DNA from: Bacillota bacterium
GTDB taxonomy: Bacteria > Bacillota > UBA4882 > UBA8346
Reading direction: 5' to 3'
Assembly: GCA_023429995.1 (NCBI GenBank)
Contig: JAEZCE010000027.1
Coordinates: forward strand, 1 to 64,000
DNA length: 64,000 bases
Shown here: positions 8,965 to 17,311 of the stretch, piece after piece
Layout of the letters: each line of letters opens with the position of its first letter
How positions within the stretch are numbered: position 1 is the first letter of the stretch
Translations under genes and position numbers: made by a program
Notes under the pieces: generated by a model
Database searches by the model: none
Told to the model about the DNA's origin: nothing
Seen by the model: the letters and a program-made list of their open reading frames with translations, nothing else

Positions 8965-8993
8965 TTGACAAGCTTGATATACTCATTTATCCT
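8965..8993 (+). promoter_or_regulatory. Candidate sigma-A promoter for the DUF2007-like gene
   Basis: A consensus -35 TTGACA (8965-8970), exactly 17 nt, then -10 TATCCT (8988-8993, 4/6 match). It lies about 47 bp before the ATG at 9041 and may also serve the acc-pfkA-pyk genes downstream. Confidence 0.6.
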
Positions 8994-9040
8994 GATATAT
9001 AGGCGCTTTTGCGCTTAAATTGGAAAGAGGGATTCTTTCA

Positions 9041-9241
9041 ATGTGGGTTGCTGTTTACATAGCGCCAAATCGAAGAATAGCCGCAATTTTAAAACAACTT
9101 TTGGAAATAGAAGGTATTCTGGTGAAATTGAAAGAATCTAATTCAACTGTGAAAGAAGAACAAAATGTAGAAGTCATGGTTACCCAATTGGAAATCGAGG
9201 AAGCAAATGAGGTTATCAACAATGCGCTTCAAAGGTTTTGA
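9041..9241 (+). CDS. DUF2007-like small putative signalling protein
   Basis: A 66-aa protein starting MWVAVYIAPNRRIAAILKQLLEIEGI, which resembles the short DUF2007 (putative prokaryotic signal transducing protein) fold: a beta strand ending in AP, an amphipathic helix, then an EGI turn and a second strand. Its function is unknown. ATG 9041 is preferred because AAAGAGGGA stands 8-9 nt upstream; a TTG at 9020 is in frame but has no site. It precedes accD by 134 bp. The C-terminal half (EVMVTQLEIEEANEVI) is the usual second helix. Confidence 0.7.
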   Translation: MWVAVYIAPNRRIAAILKQLLEIEGILVKLKESNSTVKEEQNVEVMVTQLEIEEANEVINNALQRF

Positions 9242-9242
9242 T

Positions 9243-9320
9243 TTTATAGAAATTAATTGAGCAGGATATTTACTTGGAATCACGAAAATAAATATAGTTG
9301 GGGACAATTTATAGAAATTA
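9243..9320. repeat. Pair of 13-bp direct repeats upstream of accD
   Basis: The word TTTATAGAAATTA occurs at 9243-9255 and again at 9308-9320, a spacing of 65 bp, in the AT-rich leader before accD. It may be two sites for a DNA-binding protein, or chance in AT-rich sequence. Confidence 0.35.
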
Positions 9321-9375
9321 TGATATTTTAGTAAAATGCTCCAGAATACTAAGATGAGCTTAAGGAGTGGAGTTT

Positions 9376-10275
9376 TTGTTAAAAGATCTTTTTAAAACGA
9401 AACCGAAATACATCACAGTTAAAAGCGAGCAACAACAATTCAATGGCCGTATTGATGCTGTAGAAAAGAAAGAAATTCCGGATGGGCTATGGGTAAAGTG
9501 CAACCGTTGTTCTCAAATTACCTACCATAAAGATCTGGAGAAAAATTTGAAAGTTTGTCCGAAATGTAATTTTCATTTTCGAATTAATTACAAAGAACGG
9601 TTGGAATTACTAGTCGATAAAGATGGCTTTCAGGAAATTGATTCCAATTTAAAAACGGTTAATATTTTGAATTTTCCCGAATATGAGCCGCGAATCAAAA
9701 AAGCTCAGAAAACTACGGAACTCAATGAGGGCGCGATTATTGGACGGGCGTTAATTAATGACATCCCTGTGAGTCTTGCCATTATTGAATTTGGATTTAT
9801 GGCTGGCTCCATGGGTTCGGTCGTCGGTGAAAAGATTACCCGCGCAATTGAATACGCCACCAAAGAAAAGTTGCCTTTTATCGCTGTATCCGCCGGAGGC
9901 GGAGGGGCCAGAATGCAAGAAGGAATATTTTCCCTTATGCAAATGGCGAAAACGAGTCAGGCGTTAAACAGGTTGTCGGAAGCGGGTTGTTTGTATATTT
10001 CACTTTTAACCGATCCTACCATGGGAGGAGTATTTGCGAGTTTTGCTTCCCTGGGGGATATTATCCTTGCCGAGCCGGACGCCTTAATCGGTTTTACCGG
10101 CCCCCGTATTATTCAACAAACCATACGGCAAACATTACCGCAGGGTTTTCAATCCTCCCAGTTCGTATTGGAACACGGGATTGTCGATATTCTGGTCAAC
10201 CGTAAGGATTTAAAAGCAACCCTAACTCAGCTGCTTAAAGTGCATACGAATGGAGGTGGGGTTGATGGCAATTAA
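9376..10275 (+). CDS. accD: Acetyl-CoA carboxylase carboxyltransferase subunit beta
   Basis: About 299 aa. AccD with AccA transfers the carboxyl group from carboxybiotin to acetyl-CoA to make malonyl-CoA, the first committed step of fatty-acid synthesis. The N-terminal zinc ribbon has four cysteines (C42, C45, C61, C64 in CNRC and CPKC). The crotonase-fold carboxyltransferase domain follows, with AGGGGARMQEG and GFTGPRIIQQT. The start is TTG 9376 with AAGGAG 8 nt upstream; an in-frame GTG at 9367 overlaps that site. The gene overlaps accA by 11 bp. accB and accC are not in the window. Confidence 0.94.
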   Translation: MLKDLFKTKPKYITVKSEQQQFNGRIDAVEKKEIPDGLWVKCNRCSQITYHKDLEKNLKVCPKCNFHFRINYKERLELLVDKDGFQEIDSNLKTVNILNFPEYEPRIKKAQKTTELNEGAIIGRALINDIPVSLAIIEFGFMAGSMGSVVGEKITRAIEYATKEKLPFIAVSAGGGGARMQEGIFSLMQMAKTSQALNRLSEAGCLYISLLTDPTMGGVFASFASLGDIILAEPDALIGFTGPRIIQQTIRQTLPQGFQSSQFVLEHGIVDILVNRKDLKATLTQLLKVHTNGGGVDGN

Positions 10276-11233
10276 TCAGGGTCCAATATTGGAATTTGAA
10301 AAACCTGTATTAGAATTAGAAAAACAGATTGAAGAGATTAAACAGTTTTCCAGGGAAAAAGGGATTGATATGGAAGAACAGATCCTGGCGCTTGAATTGA
10401 AGGCCAATTCCCTGCGTACTGGAATTTATAAAAATTTATCACCCTTACAACGAATGCAAATAGCCCGCCACCCTAAACGGCCTACTTTTCTTGATTACGT
10501 AGGAATGATTTGTACTGATTTTATTGAACTTCATGGCGACCGGAGCTTTCGCGATGACCCGGCTATGGTAGGAGGAGTGGCTTTTTTTGAGGGAATTCCG
10601 GTCACGATTTTAGGCCAACAAAAAGGCCGGGACACGAAAGAAAACATTTTAAGAAGTTTCGGACTTCCTTATCCGGAAGGGTATCGTAAAGCATTACGCC
10701 TGATGCAACAGGCTAATAAATTTAATAGACCCATTATTTGTTTAGTGGATGTGGTAGGAGCTTATCCCGGAATTGAAGCTGAAGAACGCGGTCAGGCTGA
10801 GGCTTTAGCGCGTAACATCCGGGAAATGGCTAATATGAAAGTACCTATTGTGGTGGTGATTACCGGAGAAGGAGGAAGCGGCGGCGCTTTAGCCACGGGT
10901 GTCGGTAATAGAGTTTTAATCATGGAAAATGCTTATTATTCTGTTTGTTCTCCTGAAGCTTGCGCATCAATTTTGTGGAAGGATGCTTCAAAGGCTACCG
11001 AAGCGTCCAACGCTTTGCAATTTAGCGCTCCGAATCTCTTAAAACTGGGAATCGTCGATGAAGTAATTCCGGAACCATTAGGGGGAGCTCATAAAAATCC
11101 GACTGAAGCGGCTACTAATTTAAAAAATGCCGTTTTGAAACATTTGCAATCTTTATTGCAAATGTCCCCTGAAACACTGTTAGAAGACAGATACAAGAGG
11201 TATCGCAATTATGGCAAATACAACGAAAAATAA
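10265..11233 (+). CDS. accA: Acetyl-CoA carboxylase carboxyltransferase subunit alpha
   Basis: 322 aa. It forms the alpha2-beta2 carboxyltransferase with AccD. The N-terminal helical region (LELEKQIEEIKQF) and the substrate-binding blocks DRSFRDDPAMVGG, GQQKGRDTKEN, and GEGGSGGALATG with the oxyanion glycines are all present. The start ATG 10265 has GGAGGTG upstream and overlaps the accD stop, so the subunits are translationally coupled in equal amounts. The following pfkA start lies 19 bp after the accA stop, suggesting one transcript accD-accA-pfkA-pyk, an arrangement also known from other Firmicutes. Confidence 0.95.
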   Translation: MAINQGPILEFEKPVLELEKQIEEIKQFSREKGIDMEEQILALELKANSLRTGIYKNLSPLQRMQIARHPKRPTFLDYVGMICTDFIELHGDRSFRDDPAMVGGVAFFEGIPVTILGQQKGRDTKENILRSFGLPYPEGYRKALRLMQQANKFNRPIICLVDVVGAYPGIEAEERGQAEALARNIREMANMKVPIVVVITGEGGSGGALATGVGNRVLIMENAYYSVCSPEACASILWKDASKATEASNALQFSAPNLLKLGIVDEVIPEPLGGAHKNPTEAATNLKNAVLKHLQSLLQMSPETLLEDRYKRYRNYGKYNEK

Positions 11234-11252
11234 ACGGACAACGGAGGCAAAA

Positions 11253-12239
11253 ATGAAGATCGGAGTGTTAACGAGTGGCGGCGATGCCCCTGGAATGAAT
11301 GCTGCGATTCGGTCCATCGTTCGTAAAGCGCTTTTTCATGGGTGTGAGGTTTACGGCATTAAACGGGGATATAGCGGTATTTTGGAAGGCGATATGGTTA
11401 AGATGGATTCCCGTTCGGTAGGAGATATTATTCAACGGGGTGGCACCATCCTACAATCAGCTCGTTGCCTTGAATTTAAAACCCCGGAAGGGCAAGCCAG
11501 GGCCAAAGAACAATTGGAAAAGCTTGGACTGAATGGACTGGTTATTATTGGCGGCGACGGTTCTTTCCGTGGCGCTCAGGTATTAAATAAAATGGGATTT
11601 CAAACGGTGGGGATTCCCGGTACGATTGACAACGATATCGGCTGTACCGATTATTCCATTGGATTTGATACTGCCGTGAATACAGTATTAGATGCTATGA
11701 ACAAAGTACGGGATACTGCTTCCTCCCATAACCGGACTTGTGTTATTGAGGTAATGGGAAAAAATAATGGATTTATAGCTGTATCGGCAGCTCTAACCGG
11801 GGGCGCGGAGGCGGTTTTGGTTCCGGAAATCCCATGCGATTTGGAACGTCTGGCGGCTCAAATTCTCGAGAATACTTCCCGTAAGAAGTCGCATAGTATT
11901 GTATTGGTTGCTGAAGGATTATTTGGCGATCCGAACAATATCGAACATTCCAGTTCTTTTAAAGTAGGCAATTACTTATCGTTACGGACCGGCCTTGATG
12001 TTCGGATTACAATTTTAGGCCATTTGCAACGGGGTGGCACACCGACATTTTTTGACCGCAAAATCGCAACATTGATGGGAGCAAAAGCCGTTGATTTGTT
12101 ATTGGCGGGAGAAAGCGAAAAGATGGTTGGGTATACGAATGATCAAGTTAGCATCTGTAATTTAGATGAAGCCATTAATACTAAAAAATCACTCAATCCG
12201 GCGGAGCTTGAATTGGTTAACATTATGGCGAATGTTTAG
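11253..12239 (+). CDS. pfkA: ATP-dependent 6-phosphofructokinase
   Basis: 328 aa. It phosphorylates fructose 6-phosphate to the 1,6-bisphosphate, the main control point of glycolysis. The N-terminal ATP site is LTSGGDAPGMNAAIR, the second is GGDGSFRGA, and the catalytic segment is GTIDNDIGCTD with the essential Asp. MGKNNGFIA (usually MGRxxG) is the fructose-phosphate site with Lys replacing the common Arg. The GGDGS motif (Gly after GGD) indicates ATP rather than pyrophosphate. ATG 11253 is chosen because GGAGG lies 5 nt upstream; an in-frame ATG at 11211 would overlap accA. The length of 328 is slightly above the 319-320 of Bacillus PfkA. Confidence 0.94.
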   Translation: MKIGVLTSGGDAPGMNAAIRSIVRKALFHGCEVYGIKRGYSGILEGDMVKMDSRSVGDIIQRGGTILQSARCLEFKTPEGQARAKEQLEKLGLNGLVIIGGDGSFRGAQVLNKMGFQTVGIPGTIDNDIGCTDYSIGFDTAVNTVLDAMNKVRDTASSHNRTCVIEVMGKNNGFIAVSAALTGGAEAVLVPEIPCDLERLAAQILENTSRKKSHSIVLVAEGLFGDPNNIEHSSSFKVGNYLSLRTGLDVRITILGHLQRGGTPTFFDRKIATLMGAKAVDLLLAGESEKMVGYTNDQVSICNLDEAINTKKSLNPAELELVNIMANV

Positions 12240-12248
12240 GAGGCATCT

Positions 12249-13667
12249 GTGAAAAAGACTAAAATTATATGTACGATAGGACCTTCCAGCACAGATCCGC
12301 AAATTTTAGAAAAAATGATTCAAGCGGGTATGAACATTGCCCGCTTAAATTTCTCCCACGGTAGCTACGAGGAACATGCCGAGCGGATCCGTTTAATTCG
12401 GGAAACCGCCGCGCGGCTTGGCGTGACTGTAGGAATTTTAGCCGATATTCAGGGCCCGAAAATTCGCATCGGAAAACTCAAAACAGAACCACTGTTATTA
12501 AAAGAGGGCGACCGGCTTCATTTGACGACCGATCCGGCTAAGGATAAAACCGAAGGTTTTATCTATGTCGATTATCCAACGTTGCTCCAAGATGTTAAAG
12601 TGGGAAGTAAAATTCTACTGGCTGATGGCATGATCAATCTGAGTGTGGTGGCCTTAAAGGATGTTCAAGTCGAATGCCAGGTTTTAAATAGCGGAGAGTT
12701 AACTTCCCGTAAAGGGGTAACTTTACCGGGCGTTTCCGTGAATTTGCCGGCTCTGATGGGAAAAGATCCCGCCGATATCGAATTTGTCGTGAAGCAGCAG
12801 GTCGACTTTATAGCAGTTTCCTTTGCCCGCAAAGCGGAACATTTGTTGGAAATCCGCAGGCTAGTGAAGGAATTGGGTGGTCAGCAACTTTTAATCGCTA
12901 AAATAGAAAACGAAGAAGGATTCAGGAACAGCGAAGAAATTCTGCAGGCTTGCGATGGGATCATGGTTGCCCGGGGCGATTTGGGGGTTGAAGTTCCTCT
13001 AGAGGAAGTTCCTATCATCCAAAAAACTTTGATAGACCTATGTAACCGTACTGGGAAGCCGGTTATTACCGCTACCGAAATGTTGGAGTCGATGATTCGA
13101 AATCCAAGACCCACACGGGCAGAAATAACCGATATTACTCATGCAATTTTAGACGGTACCGATGCTATTATGCTTTCCGCAGAAACTGCCGCCGGTAAAT
13201 ATCCTATCGAAGCTGTGGAGATGATGGCCAAGACTGCGCAGCGGATTGAAAATTCTTTACAGTATGATCAACTTTTGGACCAGAAGAAAGTTGGTATTTT
13301 TCCTACGGTTGGCGATGCCATTAGCCATGCAACATGTCAAACGGCTCTGGATCTGAAAGCCACCGCCATTATTAGCTCGACGCAATCGGGGAGCACGGCG
13401 AGGACCGTTTCCAAATATCGGCCGCAGGCTCCGATTGTGGCAGTTACTCCATCTCAAAAAGTGGCTCAGCAATTGACGATTTCCTGGGGCGTTTATCCTT
13501 TGGTGGTACCGGCTGCGAAAGATATTGACAGCATGCTTGATGGAAGTGTCGAAGCGGCCAAGAAAAACGGTTTTATTAAGGAAGATGATTTAATCGTATT
13601 AACCGCCGGAGTTCGAACCAACGAACCGGGGTCAACCAATCTGCTTCAAGTTTACCAAGTGTCGTGA
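12249..13667 (+). CDS. pyk: Pyruvate kinase
   Basis: 472 aa. It converts phosphoenolpyruvate and ADP to pyruvate and ATP. The N-terminus TKIICTIGPSS, KIENEEGF, the Mg-binding MVARGDLGVEV and the active-site KPVITATEMLESM are all present. The C-terminal domain ends at LLQVYQVS, so it lacks the extra PEP-utiliser domain found in many Bacillus enzymes (about 585 aa). It starts at GTG with AGGAGG 5-7 nt upstream, 9 bp after pfkA, so the two irreversible glycolytic enzymes are co-expressed. Confidence 0.95.
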   Translation: MKKTKIICTIGPSSTDPQILEKMIQAGMNIARLNFSHGSYEEHAERIRLIRETAARLGVTVGILADIQGPKIRIGKLKTEPLLLKEGDRLHLTTDPAKDKTEGFIYVDYPTLLQDVKVGSKILLADGMINLSVVALKDVQVECQVLNSGELTSRKGVTLPGVSVNLPALMGKDPADIEFVVKQQVDFIAVSFARKAEHLLEIRRLVKELGGQQLLIAKIENEEGFRNSEEILQACDGIMVARGDLGVEVPLEEVPIIQKTLIDLCNRTGKPVITATEMLESMIRNPRPTRAEITDITHAILDGTDAIMLSAETAAGKYPIEAVEMMAKTAQRIENSLQYDQLLDQKKVGIFPTVGDAISHATCQTALDLKATAIISSTQSGSTARTVSKYRPQAPIVAVTPSQKVAQQLTISWGVYPLVVPAAKDIDSMLDGSVEAAKKNGFIKEDDLIVLTAGVRTNEPGSTNLLQVYQVS

Positions 13668-13669
13668 GT

Positions 13670-13712
13670 GGGGCAAAAGTTATTGATAGCTTTTCGGAAT
13701 TGCCCCTGTTTA
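13670..13712 (+). terminator. Weak terminator-like hairpin after pyk
   Basis: GGGGCA (13670-13675) pairs with TGCCCC (13701-13706) around an internal AAAAG/CTTTT helix. The following T-run is short, so termination strength is uncertain. Confidence 0.4.
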
Positions 13713-13858
13713 AAATAAATTTTATCCAGGAATGAACTGTAAAGTTGATGGAGATAATGAATTTGACATTTGCAGTTGCTTGTCTCCACCCCAAATGGCG
13801 ACTGTAAAAGTTAAACTATTTACCAACTAAAGCTATCAACGATAAGGGAGTGTTCGGA

Positions 13859-14176
13859 ATGATTGATTTGGATCAAAGTAACTTTCAAAAAGAAGTCCTG
13901 GATTCCAAAGTTCCAGTACTTGTAGATTTTTGGGCGCCTTGGTGCGGGCCCTGTAAGATGGTGGGACCCGTCATTGAAGAGCTCGCTTCTCAATATTCGG
14001 GGAAAATTGAAGTGGCTAAGATTAATGTAGATGATAATCAGCAGTTGGCCAGTGAATATGGGGTTATGAGCATCCCGACGATTTGCCTGTTCAAGGATGG
14101 TAATCCAGCGTTCAAACTGGTGGGCTTCAGGCCGAAAAAAGAAATCGCGGGAGAAATTGATAAGTATTTGGGCTAA
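13859..14176 (+). CDS. trxA: Thioredoxin
   Basis: 105 aa, the full length of a bacterial thioredoxin, a cytoplasmic dithiol reductant recycled by thioredoxin reductase. The redox motif WCGPC (C29, C32) follows LVDFWAP. The buried Asp is in the VDFW strand, and the cis-Pro is in VMSIPTICLF. The start ATG 13859 is selected because AAGGGAG lies about 9 nt upstream; an in-frame GTG at 13850 sits directly behind that site. It is probably a separate unit from pyk, which is 190 bp upstream. No thioredoxin reductase gene is adjacent. Confidence 0.94.
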   Translation: MIDLDQSNFQKEVLDSKVPVLVDFWAPWCGPCKMVGPVIEELASQYSGKIEVAKINVDDNQQLASEYGVMSIPTICLFKDGNPAFKLVGFRPKKEIAGEIDKYLG

Positions 14177-14324
14177 ACTGTTTAATTGTTAATGGTTCAT
14201 CTTATATGAGTTTTAATGGATAAAGACGTCGGTCCGGGGATTCTCCCAAAAGTAAATTTGACGATCTGAATACAATATTGAAACATGCGATATATTGTAT
14301 TTCTTATTGATTTAAATTGCTTTT

Positions 14325-14347
14325 GGGGCAGCCCCGGTTTTTTATTT
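14325..14347 (+). terminator. Possible short terminator after trx
   Basis: A 4-bp GGGG/CCCC stem with a 3-nt loop followed by GG and six T. The stem is very short, so this is a weak call. Confidence 0.3.
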
Positions 14348-14434
14348 CTCAGGATCAAATTTGTATAAATTCTAAGCATTTTGCCAGGAAGTAAGGTATA
14401 ATGAAAGAAATGGTAAATACGGAGGAAACAAAAT

Positions 14435-14914
14435 ATGCCAAATCATGATCCGCAAACTTTCAAGTCAAAACATATTGCCATGGTTGCTCATGACCACGAG
14501 AAGAAGAGTTTGCTGGAATGGGCCGGAGAATATAAGGATATTTTAAAAAAACACCATCTTTATGCAACCGGCACTACGGGAAAATTATTAGAAACCGCAC
14601 TGGAAATCGATGTCCATAAATTTAAAAGTGGTCCTTTGGGGGGAGACTTGGAAGTTGGCGCATTCATTGCCGAAGGAAAAATCGATATGCTGATTTTTTT
14701 CTGGGACCCGCTGGAACCGCAACCCCATGACCCTGATGTCAAAGCATTGCTTCGGATCGCTGCCGTCTGGAATGTCCCGGTTGCTTGCAATCGGGCCTCG
14801 GCTGATTATATAATCAATTCCTCCCTGGTAGGACAGGATTATCAGCGGATTATTCCCAATTTTGACGCATATAACGCCCGTTTTAATGATGGGATTGTCT
14901 TTAATAAAAAGTGA
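14435..14914 (+). CDS. mgsA: Methylglyoxal synthase
   Basis: 159 aa. It converts dihydroxyacetone phosphate to methylglyoxal and phosphate, a phosphate-releasing bypass of lower glycolysis. The phosphate-binding residues (AHDHEKK near residue 20 and TGTTGK 45-50) and the catalytic Asp in GPLGGDLEVGA (D71) and His in QPHDPDVKAL (H98) are at the positions known from the E. coli enzyme. The start ATG has ACGGAGGAAAC upstream. It lies in the same 8.5-kb stretch as fba, pfkA and pyk but appears to be an independent unit. No glyoxalase gene is seen in the window. Confidence 0.95.
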   Translation: MPNHDPQTFKSKHIAMVAHDHEKKSLLEWAGEYKDILKKHHLYATGTTGKLLETALEIDVHKFKSGPLGGDLEVGAFIAEGKIDMLIFFWDPLEPQPHDPDVKALLRIAAVWNVPVACNRASADYIINSSLVGQDYQRIIPNFDAYNARFNDGIVFNKK

Positions 14915-15061
14915 GGGAATTATATGCGCGGTTATTCCTGATTGGCTATTAACCTATTTTGAGACAGGCGAGTGCGGGTGTGGGAGCGGGGTAACTCGAA
15001 ATTTTTGGTGAAAAATATATAAAAGTCATGTTCTTTGCGGGTGAGGGTAAGAGGGAAACGA

Positions 15062-15283
15062 ATGAAAATTACAGCCATGCAATATAACGTGGTTTCCGCC
15101 GGTATATTGCTATTTGTAACAGTGACGGCCAATGCCAAACTCATGTTTGTTGTAAGTATGGTTGGCCTTTTCATGGGTTTCAATTTTTTACGAAATGACC
15201 GTGAACAAAGTGGAGTACTCGCTGTGACCATTGGTTTCTTTTTCGTCCTGGTCATGTCCTTGGTTATCCGGTTTATCAAGTAA
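15062..15283 (+). CDS. Small two-helix membrane protein, unknown function
   Basis: 73 aa starting MKITAMQYNVVSAGILLF. Two hydrophobic segments (about residues 9-38, possibly a hairpin with a glycine-rich turn, and 51-70) are separated by the charged loop RNDREQSG, so both ends are probably on the same side of the membrane. ATG 15062 is chosen for the GAGGG about 9 nt upstream; an earlier in-frame start at 15035 would add only basic residues. I do not recognise a family. It lies between mgsA and another unknown gene. Confidence 0.6.
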   Translation: MKITAMQYNVVSAGILLFVTVTANAKLMFVVSMVGLFMGFNFLRNDREQSGVLAVTIGFFFVLVMSLVIRFIK

Positions 15284-15377
15284 CTTCGGCTTTCTTTGGT
15301 GAATAATAGGATCTGAATACTATCATATCCATCGAAATAAGATTCAGGCCGGTCATAGATAGTGGAGGAATTAAGCA

Positions 15378-15953
15378 ATGTATATTTTAGGTTTATTATT
15401 AATCGCTTTTTTCATCATCTCAATTTTTGTTACCAATTGGCCGGTGAAATTGTTTCACCTTCATATATTAACGAAACTGGCTTCTCATTTAAATACGGTT
15501 CCTGAAAAGAACAGTATCTTTTTCGGAAATATTTATTCCCAGATTGAAACGATTTATCGGGGAATGAGATTAAAAATCCGTTTTTTGGAAGGCTCGGTTG
15601 ATTCTTTAAAAGTTAGTTCCGGATTAGAAATAAGAATGAACCTTCATAACCAGAATTGTTGTGGGGATGCCGTGTTGGAGTTTTACCCCCTGCGGATGAA
15701 AAAAAGAGAATGGGGAGATTTTAAGCGTTTTTTAACGGAGGATCCCATCCTGGACAATCAATGGTTTATTTTAACCAACAATTCAAGTATCGCCAAGGAA
15801 TGCTGGAATCTCGTCAATTTCAAAAAGATTCTTCGGGTCTCCGGCGTGGAGCAGCTTATGTTGAATAAAGGCGAACTCATTATCCAGTATCATTCTTTTG
15901 GTTCCGTAAAAAAAATTATGGACTTTCTCGATCAACTGGCGCAAATAGAATAA
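15378..15953 (+). CDS. Membrane-anchored protein of unknown function
   Basis: 191 aa. A single N-terminal hydrophobic helix (residues 2-20, MYILGLLLIAFFIISIFV) is followed by a soluble alpha/beta domain of about 160 residues with no motif I recognise; NQNCCGDAVLEFYPL contains a double Cys. The start ATG has GTGGAGGAATT upstream. It is followed by the cysteine desulfurase gene after 110 bp. Orientation and spacing allow co-transcription with the small membrane protein upstream, but nothing in the sequence fixes its role. Confidence 0.65.
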   Translation: MYILGLLLIAFFIISIFVTNWPVKLFHLHILTKLASHLNTVPEKNSIFFGNIYSQIETIYRGMRLKIRFLEGSVDSLKVSSGLEIRMNLHNQNCCGDAVLEFYPLRMKKREWGDFKRFLTEDPILDNQWFILTNNSSIAKECWNLVNFKKILRVSGVEQLMLNKGELIIQYHSFGSVKKIMDFLDQLAQIE

Positions 15954-16063
15954 ATGGATAGTCATCAACATACAAAAGGTATCGACGGGTAAAACTATCA
16001 TCTGCTTTCAAGAGACCGCAATCGAGAAGAAATGATGGATGCTTATTTGGGAGTTGAGGAGTT

Positions 16064-17227
16064 TTGAAAAAAATATATCTTGATCATGCGGCGACCACTC
16101 CGGTTGATCCGGAAGTTTTACAAGCCATGTTGCCATACTTTACGGACGTCTTTGGCAATCCCTCCAGTATTCATTCCTATGGCAGGGAAACCAGAAAAAC
16201 CATTGAGGATGCCCGGGTAATCGTGGCCCAAGAACTCGGAGCCGATGAACCCAGGGAAATTGTTTTCACAGGATGCGGCTCCGAAAGTGATAATCTGGCG
16301 CTTAAGGGAATTGCATCAGCTTATAAGGATAAAGGGAATCATATTATTACCTCATCCGTTGAACATCATGCCATTTTTGATACTTGTAAATACCTTGAAA
16401 AAAAAGGGTTTGAAATTACGTATCTTCCCGTGGACGAAGACGGTTTGGTCGAACCGCAGGATGTATTGAAGGCGCTTACCGACCGGACGATTTTAGTCTC
16501 CATTATGCATGCCAACAATGAAGTAGGTACTATTCAACCAATTGCGGTTATGGGTAAACTTTTGAAGGAAAGAAAAATTCTATTTCATACCGACGCGGTT
16601 CAATCTGTGGGTTCGATTCCGGTGAATGTCAATGATTTGTCCGTTGATTTGCTTTCTTTGTCCGCCCATAAGTTATACGGTCCTAAAGGAGTCGGCGCTT
16701 TATATATTCGCAAAGGCACCCGGATACACTCCTTGATCCATGGCGGGGGACAGGAACGGAACCGCCGGGCAGGCACAGAGAATATTGCCGGTATTGTCGG
16801 CCTTGCTAAAGCTATCCAGCTGGCAAACAGCCGGCTGGCGGAGAATCAAAGCCAAACTGCTTATTTAAGAGATTATCTTATTGATAATGCCTTAAATAAG
16901 ATTGATCATCTGCGTTTGAACGGCCACCGGACGGAGCGTTTACCGGGTAACGTCAACTTTAGTTTTGAGTATATTGAAGGTGAATCTTTGCTGTTGAATC
17001 TGGACTTAAGAGGAATAGCAGCTTCCAGTGGTTCAGCGTGCACCTCCGGGTCGCTTGAACCATCTCATGTGCTTTTGGCTATGGGCCTTTGCCATGAGAT
17101 TGCCCATGGTTCTCTGAGAATAACCATCGGTAAATCCAATACCAAGGAAGAAATTGATTATTTACTGGAAGTTCTGCCGGAAATCGTCAATAAATTGCGT
17201 TCAATGTCACCGCTGTATGATAGGTAA
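16064..17227 (+). CDS. iscS: Cysteine desulfurase (IscS/NifS family)
   Basis: 387 aa, PLP-dependent. It removes sulfur from L-cysteine as an enzyme persulfide for tRNA thiolation and Fe-S clusters. Visible features are the start IYLDHAATTPVDPEV, the cofactor-stacking EHHAIFDT, the PLP lysine in LSAHKLYGPKG, and the persulfide Cys in GSACTSGS followed by LEPSHVLLAMG. It starts at TTG 16064 behind GAGGAG. It lies directly upstream of mnmA, the usual partner for 2-thiouridine synthesis. No iscU/sufU scaffold lies between them, so its main job here is probably tRNA thiolation, with general Fe-S supply possible. Confidence 0.92.
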   Translation: MKKIYLDHAATTPVDPEVLQAMLPYFTDVFGNPSSIHSYGRETRKTIEDARVIVAQELGADEPREIVFTGCGSESDNLALKGIASAYKDKGNHIITSSVEHHAIFDTCKYLEKKGFEITYLPVDEDGLVEPQDVLKALTDRTILVSIMHANNEVGTIQPIAVMGKLLKERKILFHTDAVQSVGSIPVNVNDLSVDLLSLSAHKLYGPKGVGALYIRKGTRIHSLIHGGGQERNRRAGTENIAGIVGLAKAIQLANSRLAENQSQTAYLRDYLIDNALNKIDHLRLNGHRTERLPGNVNFSFEYIEGESLLLNLDLRGIAASSGSACTSGSLEPSHVLLAMGLCHEIAHGSLRITIGKSNTKEEIDYLLEVLPEIVNKLRSMSPLYDR

Positions 17228-17311
17228 GATGGGAGATCTAGGAAACAGGAGCCAGAATTATATCAAACTTTATTTACCGAATTTTAATTTCTGTTAGCAC
17301 AAGGAGGAAAT

